DNA of 64,000 bases from Paenibacillus sp. 481 (GCF_021223605.1 NZ_CP075175.1:2424501-2488500); one strand, 5' to 3'. Counted from the first letter of the stretch, positions 34,725 through 44,958 are shown. The notes: generated by a model not told the origin, from the sequence alone. Made by a program: numbers and translations.

Positions 34725-36275
34725 ATGACAGAAAATAAAGAACAACGTTACCGTTTTAGTGAGGCACCAATATGGGAGCTTCAGCGAACTTATTATGAAG
34801 AATTAGGATTGAAGGCTTGGAATAATGATCAAGTCCCTCAATATATAACGAGTAATCCGATGATTGGTACTGCATATGCAGAAATGATTTTTGGGCTACT
34901 TCAAGATCGGGCTAGTCAGGGATTTGTTACAGAGCCTGTGTGCATTGTGGAACTTGGAGCAGGAGCGGGACGTCTAGCTTACCACGTGTTAGTTGAGTTG
35001 TGTCGATTGAGAGATTACGCGGGAATGGCAATACCGCCGTTCCGTTATGTGATGACCGATTTGGCAATGAACAATGTGCTGGCTTGGAAAGAGCATCCTG
35101 CTTTACAGTCTTTTATTGCCGAAGGATTGCTTGATTTTGCGCGATTTGATGCGCTGCAAGACACAGCGCTTAATCTGGTTGTGGCTGACACCACGATTAA
35201 TGAGGGCGAACTACAACAACCTTTAATCGTTGTTGCGAATTACTTTTTTGATGGTATTCCACAAGAGTTGATTTATGTCGGCGATGGTCAAATTTATGAA
35301 GTGGACGTTATTGTTGATAGTCCTAAGCAGATGGATACCCTGCGACCGTCAGAAGCATTAAGTCAAATTTCTTTGCAATATGAGCATCGACGGACACCGG
35401 AGTATGAGCAAGAGAACTATCCTTACCGAGATGTCATTGCATTGTATCAGGAAGAGTTGGAAGATTCACATATTTTATTCCCTGTCGCGGGATTGACTTG
35501 TTTAGAGCGTCTGGATCGGTTGTCTCAGGCGGGATTTCTGTTAATAACAGCAGATAAAGGAGATCACTTGCTTGAGAGTTGGAAGTTCTCAGAACCACCC
35601 GAGTTGATTATACACGGGAGCTTTTCTTTAACTGCCAACTACCATGCCATTCAGTATTATTTTGAACAAAGAGGAGCCCTGACGGTATTTCCGCCGCATC
35701 ATTATAAAAATATAAATGTGGGTTGCGTGTTCAATTTGGATACGCCGATGAGCTATGGTCATACAAGACTGGCGTATCGTCGATTTATTGAACGCTTTGG
35801 ACCGGACGACTTCTTTAGTCTGAAGGAATGGGTCGATCGCAATATCGAAAGCATGCAATTGCAGCCAATATTAAGTTTTTGGCGTTTAGGCGGATACGAC
35901 GCGGAATTTTTCATTCAGAGTGCGCGGCAGATCTCTAAGCTATTGTCAGATGCAAACGATGAAGAACGGCTGGATATAGCAAGAGGCATCGAGATCATGT
36001 GGTCTTCGTACTATATCATGGAACAGCGTTATGACTTAGCTCTTGATGCTGGCTTGATCCTGTTTGAGATGGAAATGTACGAAGATTCCAAACGATTCTT
36101 AGAAATATCGATACATGCAGACGATGAAGAGATCGTATCCACCGTATTTTATTGTCTGGCCATTTGTTGTTTTGAGTTAGAACTAGACGCAGATGCTGTG
36201 CATTATTTACGAGAGTTATTAGAACTCGAGCCTGATCATGAAGAGGCAGCAGAGTTGTTAAGTAAATTTGAGTAA
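34725..36275 (+). CDS. MidA-like SAM-dependent methyltransferase with C-terminal TPR
   Basis: A 516-residue protein. SAM motif I is CIVELGAGAGRLAYHVL, followed by RYVMTDLAMNN and a MidA/NDUFAF7-like region (LIVVANYFFDGIPQELI). Residues 400-516 form TPR-like helices (FYCLAICCFELELDADAVHYLRE split over two helices). MidA relatives methylate an arginine of a partner protein; the bacterial role is unknown. Its 3' flank matches that of the DegT gene, suggesting the two once shared a locus. Confidence 0.75.
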   Translation: MTENKEQRYRFSEAPIWELQRTYYEELGLKAWNNDQVPQYITSNPMIGTAYAEMIFGLLQDRASQGFVTEPVCIVELGAGAGRLAYHVLVELCRLRDYAGMAIPPFRYVMTDLAMNNVLAWKEHPALQSFIAEGLLDFARFDALQDTALNLVVADTTINEGELQQPLIVVANYFFDGIPQELIYVGDGQIYEVDVIVDSPKQMDTLRPSEALSQISLQYEHRRTPEYEQENYPYRDVIALYQEELEDSHILFPVAGLTCLERLDRLSQAGFLLITADKGDHLLESWKFSEPPELIIHGSFSLTANYHAIQYYFEQRGALTVFPPHHYKNINVGCVFNLDTPMSYGHTRLAYRRFIERFGPDDFFSLKEWVDRNIESMQLQPILSFWRLGGYDAEFFIQSARQISKLLSDANDEERLDIARGIEIMWSSYYIMEQRYDLALDAGLILFEMEMYEDSKRFLEISIHADDEEIVSTVFYCLAICCFELELDADAVHYLRELLELEPDHEEAAELLSKFE

Positions 36276-36312
36276 GGAGATTGCGTATACCTGTAGTAGC
36301 GGGTGAAAAAAT

Positions 36313-36403
36313 ACGTAACGCTTTATTTACGAAGACATTGTAATCAAAGCCATTATATAAAATGACCAGACAAGCACGCAGCACGCACTTGTCTGGTCAT
36401 TTT
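36313..36403. terminator. Bidirectional terminator in the repeated 3' module (copy 2)
   Basis: A perfect 16-bp stem (AAAATGACCAGACAAG and its complement, 36388-36403) with T-rich ends on both strands serves the MidA-like gene and the convergent methyltransferase gene. The preceding 45 bp match the copy at 30157. Confidence 0.88.
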
Positions 36404-36438
36404 AATGTTATAACGTCGTAAACTACCTCGTCGTCGAA

Positions 36439-37113
36439 TCATTTTCGTCCGTAAAAAACAGCAAAGTCGAAGTGTTTATACATGCAATCTACATCATGAA
36501 ATCCGGCTTGCTCCATCCAATTGATTTGATCCCCTAGCTTTGCATTGATATCTAACTTTCTTCTTTCTACGGAGGCATTAATGGACTCCTCGGTAAGACC
36601 ACTTTCGTTAATGTGTGCTAACCAACGTCGCTTATAATAATCATCGTTCTGCGAGTTATGACCGGCAACTTGGTCTGCATTTACAAAAATACCGCCGTCA
36701 TGTAGTGACTGATAAACGGTGGAAAACAATTGTCTTTTGGCTGTGTGGGTCAGGTGATGGATCGACAATGAAGAAATGACAATGTCATAGGATTGGGGGA
36801 AGTTTAAGTTAGTATAGTCTCCGACGACATATTGAATATTGTCTAATGGGTGAAACCTTGCACGTGCGCCCTCTAACATTTTTTCGCTAAGATCAACAAG
36901 TGTAATCTGCGAGGTAGGGTACTTTTGGAGGACCATGCTTGAAAAAAGTCCGGTACCTGCACCAAGATCAAGAATGCTTGGTGAGGGATTTATACTTTCA
37001 ACCAAGGATACGGCCATTCCATAAAACTCGTCAAAACAAGGGATCAGTTGTTTTCTTTGCCGATCATAATCATTGGCAACAGCATCAAACAGTTTTTTCA
37101 CCGATGAATGCAT
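36439..37113 (-). CDS. UbiE-like class I SAM methyltransferase
   Basis: A 224-residue methyltransferase. Motif I is SILDLGAGTGLFSSMVL, then ITLVDLSEKMLEGARARF, VVGDYTNL and VISSLSIHHLTHTAKRQLF. The start at 37113 lies after GAAGGAGGTCCTGTT; an in-frame ATG at 37143 lacks a site. Substrate unknown; the motifs favour a small molecule. It ends at the shared terminator. Confidence 0.9.
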   Translation of the reverse strand: MHSSVKKLFDAVANDYDRQRKQLIPCFDEFYGMAVSLVESINPSPSILDLGAGTGLFSSMVLQKYPTSQITLVDLSEKMLEGARARFHPLDNIQYVVGDYTNLNFPQSYDIVISSLSIHHLTHTAKRQLFSTVYQSLHDGGIFVNADQVAGHNSQNDDYYKRRWLAHINESGLTEESINASVERRKLDINAKLGDQINWMEQAGFHDVDCMYKHFDFAVFYGRK

Positions 37114-37464
37114 AACAGGACCTCCTTCAAGTGTTAACTTCATTGTAACGACAAAGAGATCATTGATAAAATATATAAAACAAATAAATGTAATAGGAAA
37201 TAACTATAACGTGAAGTTAGTCTGATAACTGGGATTACTGTGATCACAGCTCTTTTTAACGTTAATAACGTTTCAAAAAGCGGTTACCCATGTGAGAGCT
37301 ACTCAGCATATAAGGTAGAGAAAGTGAATATTCTTAATATGGATGAGTAGGCATTGCTCGGCCTTCTAGCCATATGCAAGATGTATAGTCGTTCGATTTA
37401 ACCAGTCTCAAAAACCTACTTTTACGGTTTAAAGTACAAATCCAGTCGGCAGAAAGGAACTGCT
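37114..37464. other. Intergenic region
   Basis: A divergent promoter region for the methyltransferase and the YjdF-like gene. Short A+T-rich blocks and a TTAACGTTAATAACGTTT stretch are present, but I recognise no gene or defined operator. Confidence 0.35.
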
Positions 37465-38070
37465 ATGCAGGCTACTTTAAAAAAGCATAGGTTTAACCTT
37501 GTTTTTGAAATGTTGATGTACGTTATATGCGGATTATCGATTATTTATTTTGGCATGTTTGGGGCTTACGACAAATGTTTTCAAGCGTCACTCACGATTA
37601 CTACCCTGCTACTCTTCAGGGGTTCAATGATATGGACCAAGAGCGAACTATCTCCGGTACTACGATTCGCAGTGTTGGTCTTTATCATGATCACGATGAT
37701 AATCGACAACTTATTTAGTATGTATGCTGTCATCCCTTATTTAGATAAGATGGAGCATCTGCTGTCGGGAATTATTTTATGTTTCGTAGGACAATTCATG
37801 TTGAACAAGATGGCTAAACGTAAAGCATTAAGCAGCCTGCCTTCCAACATCATCATTTGGTTTTCCTTCTATGTATCTGTAGCAGTGGCTGGAATGTGGG
37901 AAATTTTCGAGTTTGCGGTCGACCATGTATTCGGATTTGCCTCGCAAAGTGGCAGTTTAACGGACACGATGCTTGATATTATTTGTGGAACAGCAGGAGC
38001 TGCTGGTGCAGTCTTATATTTATTTGGTAAAGCGCGTAGAGCGCCTAATTCAGTAGAAAATATAAGGTGA
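37465..38070 (+). CDS. YjdF/DUF2238-like membrane protein
   Basis: A 201-residue protein with about six membrane helices. The conserved family residues are DKMEHLLSGI, AGMWEIFEFAVDH and LTDTMLDIICG in that order. Function of the family is unknown. Start after AAAGGAACTGCT. Followed by a hairpin at 38101. Confidence 0.82.
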   Translation: MQATLKKHRFNLVFEMLMYVICGLSIIYFGMFGAYDKCFQASLTITTLLLFRGSMIWTKSELSPVLRFAVLVFIMITMIIDNLFSMYAVIPYLDKMEHLLSGIILCFVGQFMLNKMAKRKALSSLPSNIIIWFSFYVSVAVAGMWEIFEFAVDHVFGFASQSGSLTDTMLDIICGTAGAAGAVLYLFGKARRAPNSVENIR

Positions 38071-38100
38071 GACTAAATATAGCGGTCGGGCGTATTTTTT

Positions 38101-38142
38101 GAAGCGTCAAAGAGTAGACTCATGTCCTTTGACGCTTCTTTC
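38101..38142 (+). terminator. Terminator between convergent yjdF-like and lctP genes
   Basis: A perfect 12-bp stem (GAAGCGTCAAAG with CTTTGACGCTTC) and a 14-nt loop, followed by TTTC on the plus strand. Confidence 0.75.
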
Positions 38143-38171
38143 ACCTGTAACAGGAGCATTGCATGTAACGC

Positions 38172-39746
38172 CTACAAAAAGAGGGACAAAATAAATGTCC
38201 ATATACAAACAAATGCGAGTAATCCAACACTGTAGCGAATGGTCATTTTCGTTAATTCCGATTCCTTACCTGTTGCCGATACGGCAGCTGTTGCGATGGC
38301 AATGGATTGTGGGGAAATGAGTTTGGCCATCACTCCGCCAGCCGTGTTAGCGGTAACCAGTAAGGTTGAGTTGGTTCCTACAATACTTGCCGCCGTAGCC
38401 TGAATAGAGGCGAACAAAGTATTGCTGTTTACGACTGACCCCGTCATAAATACGCCAATCCATCCGAGTACCGGCGATAATAAGGGAAACAAGGTTCCCG
38501 TTTTTGCAACGGATTCACCTAACGCATTTGTTAAACCTGCATACGTCATTAACTTCGCGATGCCGAGAACGGCGCAAATCATCACAATGGAAATCCAAAA
38601 CTCGGATACGGTTTTGCCAAGCAATTCAACGCTTGCTGCCATACTGATTGATTTGGTTGTCAGTATCGTGACTAAGCACGCCAACAATATAGCTGTTCCC
38701 GTTGCACTAACGAAATCAATGCTTGAACTTAACGTGGAACCGGGTATGCCGAACTGCAATTTGGTAAACGCAAGCGCACCGCCTTGCATAAACAACTGTT
38801 TAAATGCGGGCAGGCTCCAAGCTAACACAAACAAGCTTAATAAATAAAAGGGCGACCACGCCTTAATAACATCACCCGCGGTATGGTGGACGATTTCGGT
38901 TTCTTGGTTGTGGAGTAAGAAAATATGCTTCGGCTTCCATGTTCGTAAAAATAAAGCGAGCGCACCCATACTTAATAGAGCAGGAATAATATTAGCTAGT
39001 TCTGGTCCTAAAAATAAGGTGATCACAACTTGAGTGACGGTATAGGTCGTAGCAACAACCAAAATAGCGGGCAATACTTCTTTAATCCCTTTGAATCCAT
39101 TCATAATGAAAATAAGTAAGAATGGAATCGTGAAATTAATAAGGGGCAAGGTTAGAGCTGTCATCATGGAGACATTCATGGAAGTGACGTGCCCCGCCAA
39201 ATTCAATGTGTCTAAGATGGCTACAGGAATACCAACGGCACCAAATGCCCCTGAAGCAGCATTAGCGATGAGGCAGAGCATGGCGGCTTGCAAGGGATTG
39301 AATCCTAATGCAACTAATAGCACGGCACAGATGGCAATGGGAACACCAAAGCCCGCTGCGCCTTCAAGGAATGCATTAAAGCAAAATCCGATCAGCAGCA
39401 GCTGGATTCGCTGGTCTTGTGAAATGCCCGAAATACTTGCGCGTAATACGTCAAACTTTCCGGATACGACCGAGATTTTGTACAACCAAACGGCCATGAT
39501 AATAATATAACCGATGGGCCAAACCCCTTGAATGGTGCCCTGTATGACACTGGCAATCGACTCACCGATAGGCAAGTTAAATAGAAACACGGCTATCAAA
39601 AAGGTAACGGCCAAGTTCAACAAGGCCGCATAGATCCCTTTCATTTTAAATACCGTCAAACACAGAAGAAATAATAGAATGGGAATGGCCGCAACCAAGG
39701 AGGACACCAATAAATTGTGAAAGGGATCAAAGGTCTCTACTAACAT
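38172..39746 (-). CDS. lctP: L-lactate permease
   Basis: A 524-residue transporter with about 13 membrane helices. Family segments are AVWLYKISVVSGKFDVLR, FLEGAAGFGVPIAI, FNPLQAAMLCLIANAA and the C-terminal ISPQSIAIATAA. The start at 39746 follows GGGGGTTAGTAGCC, five bases after the ldh stop, so the two are co-transcribed as in the Bacillus subtilis ldh-lctP operon. It exchanges lactate across the membrane during fermentation. Confidence 0.95.
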   Translation of the reverse strand: MLVETFDPFHNLLVSSLVAAIPILLFLLCLTVFKMKGIYAALLNLAVTFLIAVFLFNLPIGESIASVIQGTIQGVWPIGYIIIMAVWLYKISVVSGKFDVLRASISGISQDQRIQLLLIGFCFNAFLEGAAGFGVPIAICAVLLVALGFNPLQAAMLCLIANAASGAFGAVGIPVAILDTLNLAGHVTSMNVSMMTALTLPLINFTIPFLLIFIMNGFKGIKEVLPAILVVATTYTVTQVVITLFLGPELANIIPALLSMGALALFLRTWKPKHIFLLHNQETEIVHHTAGDVIKAWSPFYLLSLFVLAWSLPAFKQLFMQGGALAFTKLQFGIPGSTLSSSIDFVSATGTAILLACLVTILTTKSISMAASVELLGKTVSEFWISIVMICAVLGIAKLMTYAGLTNALGESVAKTGTLFPLLSPVLGWIGVFMTGSVVNSNTLFASIQATAASIVGTNSTLLVTANTAGGVMAKLISPQSIAIATAAVSATGKESELTKMTIRYSVGLLAFVCIWTFILSLFL

Positions 39747-39751
39747 GGCTA

Positions 39752-40744
<993 letters not shown>

Positions 40745-40871
40745 TCATGGAATATTATGCACCACATGATTACAAATATACTTGGAGCGTAAGTCATGCA
40801 TACTTTTTCACAGTTGTGCAATCCTGATAGGGTTACGTAAACTTTATTTTTATTAAAATGGGGTAAATATA

Positions 40872-41336
40872 TTGAAGCAATGGTCAAGAGAAATTGAAAT
40901 AAACAGTTCAATTGAACATGTATGGTCGTATCTAAATGGCTCGTTAGAACAAATGCAGAAGATTATGCCGCAGGTGGTGGATAATACTCCCGTCCACCTT
41001 ACGGATGAAGTTGTCGGTAGTGTATACCGTCAAAAATATAAAGAAGGCAAGCGCATCGAGGAGTATGATGTCCATACCTTAGAATATTTAAATCAGGCAA
41101 ACGATAAGAAAATGAAGATTGGATTCACATTGGCAAATATGTTCGAGATTACAGCTTTATATGAGCTGCACCGCGTAAATGATCAGACGACCAAGCTTAA
41201 ATACACCGCAACGAATAAAGCATTGAAGTGGTATGCCAAGCTGTTTATGATTTTTGCAAATGAAAAGGTCGTTGTTACATTCCTGGAAAATGTAAAAAAG
41301 GTGGCTGAATCAGAAGCTCCTGCAAGTAGAACGTGA
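40872..41336 (+). CDS. SRPBCC-superfamily (polyketide cyclase-like) protein
   Basis: A 154-residue protein with a TTG start after GGGGTAAATATA. It begins WSREIEINSSIEHVWSYL, the typical first strand and helix of an SRPBCC lipid-binding cup, and ends with the long helix FLENVKKVAES. Ligand and role unknown. Divergent from ldh and followed by structured repeat copy B. Confidence 0.8.
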   Translation: MKQWSREIEINSSIEHVWSYLNGSLEQMQKIMPQVVDNTPVHLTDEVVGSVYRQKYKEGKRIEEYDVHTLEYLNQANDKKMKIGFTLANMFEITALYELHRVNDQTTKLKYTATNKALKWYAKLFMIFANEKVVVTFLENVKKVAESEAPASRT

Positions 41337-41383
41337 GTGCTGCCGTCACATATCATGCGGGGGAATAGAGGCTGAGAGGCATA

Positions 41384-41404
41384 GGGGCTTGTAACCAAGT
41401 CTCC
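41384..41404. terminator. Hairpin on the left of repeat copy B
   Basis: GGGGCTTG and CAAGTCTCC can pair around TAAC. The same hairpin recurs on the right of the repeat (41761-41786). No U-tract. Confidence 0.5.
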
Positions 41405-41762
41405 AAGCTTGTCGACGAACCTCTGTTTGCTAAGACGAGGGATTCTCTTCATTGAGATAACGGCAAGCGGCTTCGCATTTATCAGCTGGTAGTCAGTTGA
41501 TCCTTGTGCCCTAACCGTAGGTGGTCAGCTGATTCGCTGTGACTGCTCTCCTAACGGTCGCCACAGTTGTTATTTCAGCGAATATGAACCCATTCAACAT
41601 TTAACGGTTATGACGGCGCTTATTACGATGAAAACGGCTGGATTTTGAATGGAGTTAGAGAAATAAGCTCATCTATAACCGTTAGGAATCAAAACGAAGC
41701 AAATCTGGCGATATAGCCACTATGGCAACCGTTAGGAACTCATTTTGCTTTCTCGACAGCCT
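41405..41762. repeat. Structured dispersed repeat, copy B (full length)
   Basis: About 358 bp sharing long identity with 49474-49803. Ends are inverted: AGCTTGTCGA at the left and AGGCTGTCGA (as complement) at the right. The core has outer arms at 41552-41566 and 41720-41734 (TAACGGTCGCCACAG with CTATGGCAACCGTTA) and inner arms TAACGGTTAT and ATAACCGTTA. This copy has an extra partial duplication near 41490-41545. No open frame of note. Confidence 0.85.
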
Positions 41763-41786
41763 GAGAGGCTTGTAACCAAGCCTCTA
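41761..41786 (-). terminator. Hairpin on the right of repeat copy B
   Basis: GAGGCTTG and CAAGCCTC form a perfect 8-bp stem around TAAC, directly after the stop codon of the RibD-like gene. It is nearly identical to the hairpin at 41384. Confidence 0.6.
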
Positions 41787-42317
41787 GTTCTTATTCGCTT
41801 TATAAATAAGCGAAACCATTTGCCCCATCCTCTTCATATCCGTTAAACGTAAAGTACTTGGCACCGTTCCTGTTGGGAAGAGTGGAATGCCTTCTCCGAG
41901 TACTTTCGGAATGATGGTGATCTCGAGTTCATCCAGTAATTTGGCTTCCAAAAAGGCGGCTACCAGTTGTCCCCCTCCTAGAAGCCAAACGTCACCCTCG
42001 GATTCACGCTGCAACCTAGGAATAAGAGTAGTGATGTCCTCATCCGTAAACACCACGTGAGGAGCAGGGGCGTGTTCCGTGCGGGATAGGACGTAGCACG
42101 GCTTATCGGCATAAGGAAAGTCTTCAGACAGTGTGAGTACCTCTTCATACGTGAGTCGCCCCATGACGACTGTCCCTACTGTCTTATAAAACGCACCGAT
42201 TCCGTTATCGCCTCCGTCGCCTTCGACATCAAAGAGCCAATCTACCGAACCGTCAAGCTTGGCGATATAGCCATCCAAGCTTATAGCAATGTACAGCACT
42301 ACTTTATTGTTTTTCAT
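41784..42317 (-). CDS. Dihydrofolate reductase/RibD C-terminal-like protein
   Basis: A 177-residue protein of the RibD_C family (Bacillus YyaP/YwjB-like). It starts VVLYIAISLDGYIAKLDGSVDWL and has VMGRLTYEEVL, CYVLSRTEHAP and DVWLLGGGQLVAAFLEAKLLDE. The fold binds NADPH; the substrate is not known for stand-alone members. The start at 42317 follows AAAGGAGCG. It is divergent from a WYL regulator 74 bp away, its probable controller. Confidence 0.9.
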   Translation of the reverse strand: MKNNKVVLYIAISLDGYIAKLDGSVDWLFDVEGDGGDNGIGAFYKTVGTVVMGRLTYEEVLTLSEDFPYADKPCYVLSRTEHAPAPHVVFTDEDITTLIPRLQRESEGDVWLLGGGQLVAAFLEAKLLDELEITIIPKVLGEGIPLFPTGTVPSTLRLTDMKRMGQMVSLIYKANKN

Positions 42318-42391
42318 ATTCAAATCGCTCCTTTCTAACAAGTATGATACATTTAAACTACGACAAAATATGACGTAATTAGGTGAAGAAA

Positions 42392-43294
42392 ATGAATGAT
42401 CGCAGGCTTGCGATAATGCGAATATTGGACTCAAGAAAAAAATTCACCGCTCGTGAATTGGCTGAACGTTTCCATGTATCGGTACGCACGATTCAGCGAG
42501 ACCTAGATGATTTGCAGCAGAAAGGCTTTCCGCTGTATACAGAAGTGGGTGCACACGGGGGCTACCGTGTTCTTCCTAACAGAATCTTGCCGCCGCTGCA
42601 ACTTACGCAGCATGAGGCGCTTGGTCTGTTTATGATGATCGAGTATTTGGAGCAGGTGCCCGACTTTCCGTTTGGCTCGATACGCGCTTATCTGGCGGAG
42701 CATTACTTTTCAAGTTTGCCCGATGATGTGCAAGATATGATTACTCGTATGAGGCAGCATATTACTTTTCGTCAACATCATTCGGTACAGGCGGAGCCCC
42801 TAACAACGCAAATATTAAGCGCAGCAGTTGAAAAGAGAGCCATTGAGTTCTCGTACAAGTCGCGCAGCGGAACAAAAAAGGTGCAAGCTCATCCGATTGG
42901 CATCTACTATGAGCATGGTTATTGGTATATGCCAGCGAAAAAGCATGATCGGGTGTTGTTGTATCGGGTCGATCGGATGAGTCAGTTGGATGTACTGCAT
43001 CGGTCGGACGAGTGTATTCCGACCCTTAAAGAGTGGCTGAAGGCAGAGGATGGCAGGGAGACGGTAGAAGTGGTGCTGCAATTCACTGATTTTGGGGCAA
43101 GGATCGCAGAGTCAGATGTGTTATTCAAGTCCGTTCAACATAACGAATGGCGTGGGGAGGTGTCCCCGGAGGAGTTCCCGTTTACGGCGCGAAAGCTGCT
43201 TTCCTATGGACCCGAAGTGAAGGTCATTGCTCCCCGTCATTTGCAAGAAATGATGAAGGAGTTACTGGAGCGTAGCTTGAGTCAGTACAGGTAA
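42392..43294 (+). CDS. WYL-domain (YafY-type) transcriptional regulator
   Basis: A 300-residue regulator with an N-terminal DeoR-like helix-turn-helix (FTARELAERFHVSVRTIQRDLDD) and a WYL domain from about 145 (AIEFSYKSRSGTKKVQAHPI, YWYMPAKKHDRVLLYRVDRM). A C-terminal WCX extension follows. WYL domains sense nucleotides or other small ligands. The ATG at 42392 follows TAGGTGAAGAAA. Divergent from the RibD-like gene. Confidence 0.9.
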   Translation: MNDRRLAIMRILDSRKKFTARELAERFHVSVRTIQRDLDDLQQKGFPLYTEVGAHGGYRVLPNRILPPLQLTQHEALGLFMMIEYLEQVPDFPFGSIRAYLAEHYFSSLPDDVQDMITRMRQHITFRQHHSVQAEPLTTQILSAAVEKRAIEFSYKSRSGTKKVQAHPIGIYYEHGYWYMPAKKHDRVLLYRVDRMSQLDVLHRSDECIPTLKEWLKAEDGRETVEVVLQFTDFGARIAESDVLFKSVQHNEWRGEVSPEEFPFTARKLLSYGPEVKVIAPRHLQEMMKELLERSLSQYR

Positions 43295-43310
43295 CGCAAG
43301 GGCTTGCCGT

Positions 43311-43340
43311 TACAGCTACAGCTACAGCTGCAGTTACAGG
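43311..43340. repeat. Short tandem repeat (TACAGC units)
   Basis: About five imperfect hexamer units (TACAGC, TACAGC, TACAGC, TGCAGT, TACAGG) directly after the WYL gene. A local slippage tract. Confidence 0.7.
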
Positions 43341-43384
43341 CAGCGCGGGGGCATATATTAAATAACATCAATGATTTGGTGAAA

Positions 43385-43423
43385 CATTCGAAGAACTCTT
43401 AAAAGATACGGGTTCTTCGAATG
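43385..43423 (-). terminator. Hairpin after the small acidic gene
   Basis: A perfect 12-bp stem (CATTCGAAGAAC with GTTCTTCGAATG) and a 15-nt loop; on the minus strand TTTCACC follows. Shared by convergent genes. Confidence 0.65.
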
Positions 43424-43444
43424 TACCCCAACCAATATTATGGA

Positions 43445-43747
43445 CTAATCTTCGCGAGCAGAAGCATGCCCCTTCTCCAAGAAGAAGTCCATTTCCAGAT
43501 CAAGAATAAGCTCCACTTGTTCCTCACTCAGTGAAACATCGGGTTGGCGTGTGATATAGGAAACTTGCTCGTCAATATCAATACTAATAACCCCCTCCTC
43601 GTCTTCCTCTTGACCATTTAAGTAGTCTGAACCATGTTTCAAAATGATGTCGATCTGTTCACGATTTAGTTCTGTTCTTTCCACGATATAGCTACACAAT
43701 TCCTCTTTATCAATGACACGGTCGTCTTCAAGGTTCTCGTTCGTCAC
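43445..43747 (-). CDS. Small acidic protein with an internal duplication
   Basis: A 100-residue, strongly acidic cytosolic protein with a GTG start after TTGGAGACTAAATT. It consists of two related units of about 35 residues, IDKEELCSYIVERTELNREQ and IDIDEQVSYITRQPDVSLSE, each continuing as an EQ-x-x-x-IL helix and an aromatic-leucine end (YL, FF). They are joined by QEEDEEG. No family recognised, and acidic repeated helices suggest a binding or regulatory role. Confidence 0.72.
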   Translation of the reverse strand: MTNENLEDDRVIDKEELCSYIVERTELNREQIDIILKHGSDYLNGQEEDEEGVISIDIDEQVSYITRQPDVSLSEEQVELILDLEMDFFLEKGHASARED

Positions 43748-43945
43748 AATTTAGTCTCCAATCATGGAAATAGTTATTAATTATATAATGGTTAAAATTG
43801 TAACAAAACATACATGTAACGGCATGCAGTGTGAAAAAGGGGGCTACAGTCGGCTTAATCAAACTTGGGGCCTTTTTTAAATTGTCGACTGATCCTATCT
43901 ACCGTTTATAATATTTTTAAATGACGTTGAAATGGAGGGGCAGGA

Positions 43946-44902
43946 ATGAAGCTTGAGCGAATGATGGCCATTACGATGCTTCTATTGAACCGAAGGCGTG
44001 TTCAAGCACAAGAGCTAGCTAACCGAATGGAGGTTTCTTTACGCACCATCTACCGGGACTTGGAGTCATTGTCCCTCGCGGGCATCCCTATTGTTTCCTA
44101 TACAGGGGCAGAAGGTGGTTATGAGATTATGGACAACTTCCGTTTGGATCGGCAGATGTTGTCTTTTGATGAACTTATCGCGTTATCGACTGCGCTGCGC
44201 GGTCTCCAGTCGACCAAGGCACTTAATCATTCGAATATGGATCGCCTGCTCGATAAAGTCGGAGCATTAGTCTCGCAAGCGGAGCAAGGACGGTTATCCG
44301 AGCGCGAGCAAGTTATTGTCGATTTTACCCCGTGGAAAAAAAGTGAAGCCGAACAAAATAAGTACGAAACGCTACGCATGGCTGTAAATGATACCAAGTT
44401 GATTCAGTTTGGCTATACCGATGGTAAAGGTAGCGAAACGAAACGTTGCATTGAACCGATGGGGCTCGTCCTCAAGGGATACGCGTGGTATCTCCATGGT
44501 TATTGTTTGCATCGTGAGGACTACCGAATTTTCAGGCTATCTCGAATTCGGGAGCTTCAAGTTCTGCCCGATTCTTATAAGCGCAGGGAAATTACACTTT
44601 CTGAACTAAATCAGCGCATGGCAGCGCCACGAACTCAGAATCAGCCAACCCAGCAGCATGTTGATCTGGTCCTTCAATTCTCAGGAGAGGCTAAAGTGGC
44701 TGTATTCGACCTTTTTAGTGAAAAGGAGATTGAACAGCTGCCTACGGGCGCACTTCTTGTACGAACCACTTTTCCAGATAAAAAATGGCTGATCGGCTTT
44801 TTACTTCAATTTCAGACAGACGTACTTGTAGTTGAGCCTAATCATGTTGCTGCAAAAGTAAGGGAAGCGGCTTTAGAAATAGCGGCTATGTATGCACAGT
44901 AG
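43946..44902 (+). CDS. WYL-domain (YafY-type) transcriptional regulator
   Basis: A 318-residue regulator. The helix-turn-helix is VQAQELANRMEVSLRTIYRDLES, followed by a WYL domain (LIQFGYTDGKGSETKRCIEP, YAWYLHGYCLHREDYRIFRL) and a WCX region. Start after ATGGAGGGGCAGGA. It is followed at 57 bp by a 28-bp palindrome and then by an epoxide-hydrolase-like gene, so it most likely controls that gene. Confidence 0.92.
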   Translation: MKLERMMAITMLLLNRRRVQAQELANRMEVSLRTIYRDLESLSLAGIPIVSYTGAEGGYEIMDNFRLDRQMLSFDELIALSTALRGLQSTKALNHSNMDRLLDKVGALVSQAEQGRLSEREQVIVDFTPWKKSEAEQNKYETLRMAVNDTKLIQFGYTDGKGSETKRCIEPMGLVLKGYAWYLHGYCLHREDYRIFRLSRIRELQVLPDSYKRREITLSELNQRMAAPRTQNQPTQQHVDLVLQFSGEAKVAVFDLFSEKEIEQLPTGALLVRTTFPDKKWLIGFLLQFQTDVLVVEPNHVAAKVREAALEIAAMYAQ

Positions 44903-44958
44903 TTGTCTAATAGTGAAGGGTAGCCAAGTGGGGGAGCGCTATGGGGACTATCCAGCAA

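Noticed and set aside
42255..42275. GGCGATATAGCC block identical to part of the dispersed repeat
   Set aside because: It lies inside the RibD-like coding sequence, encoding GYIAK-type residues, with no other repeat blocks around it; coincidence.
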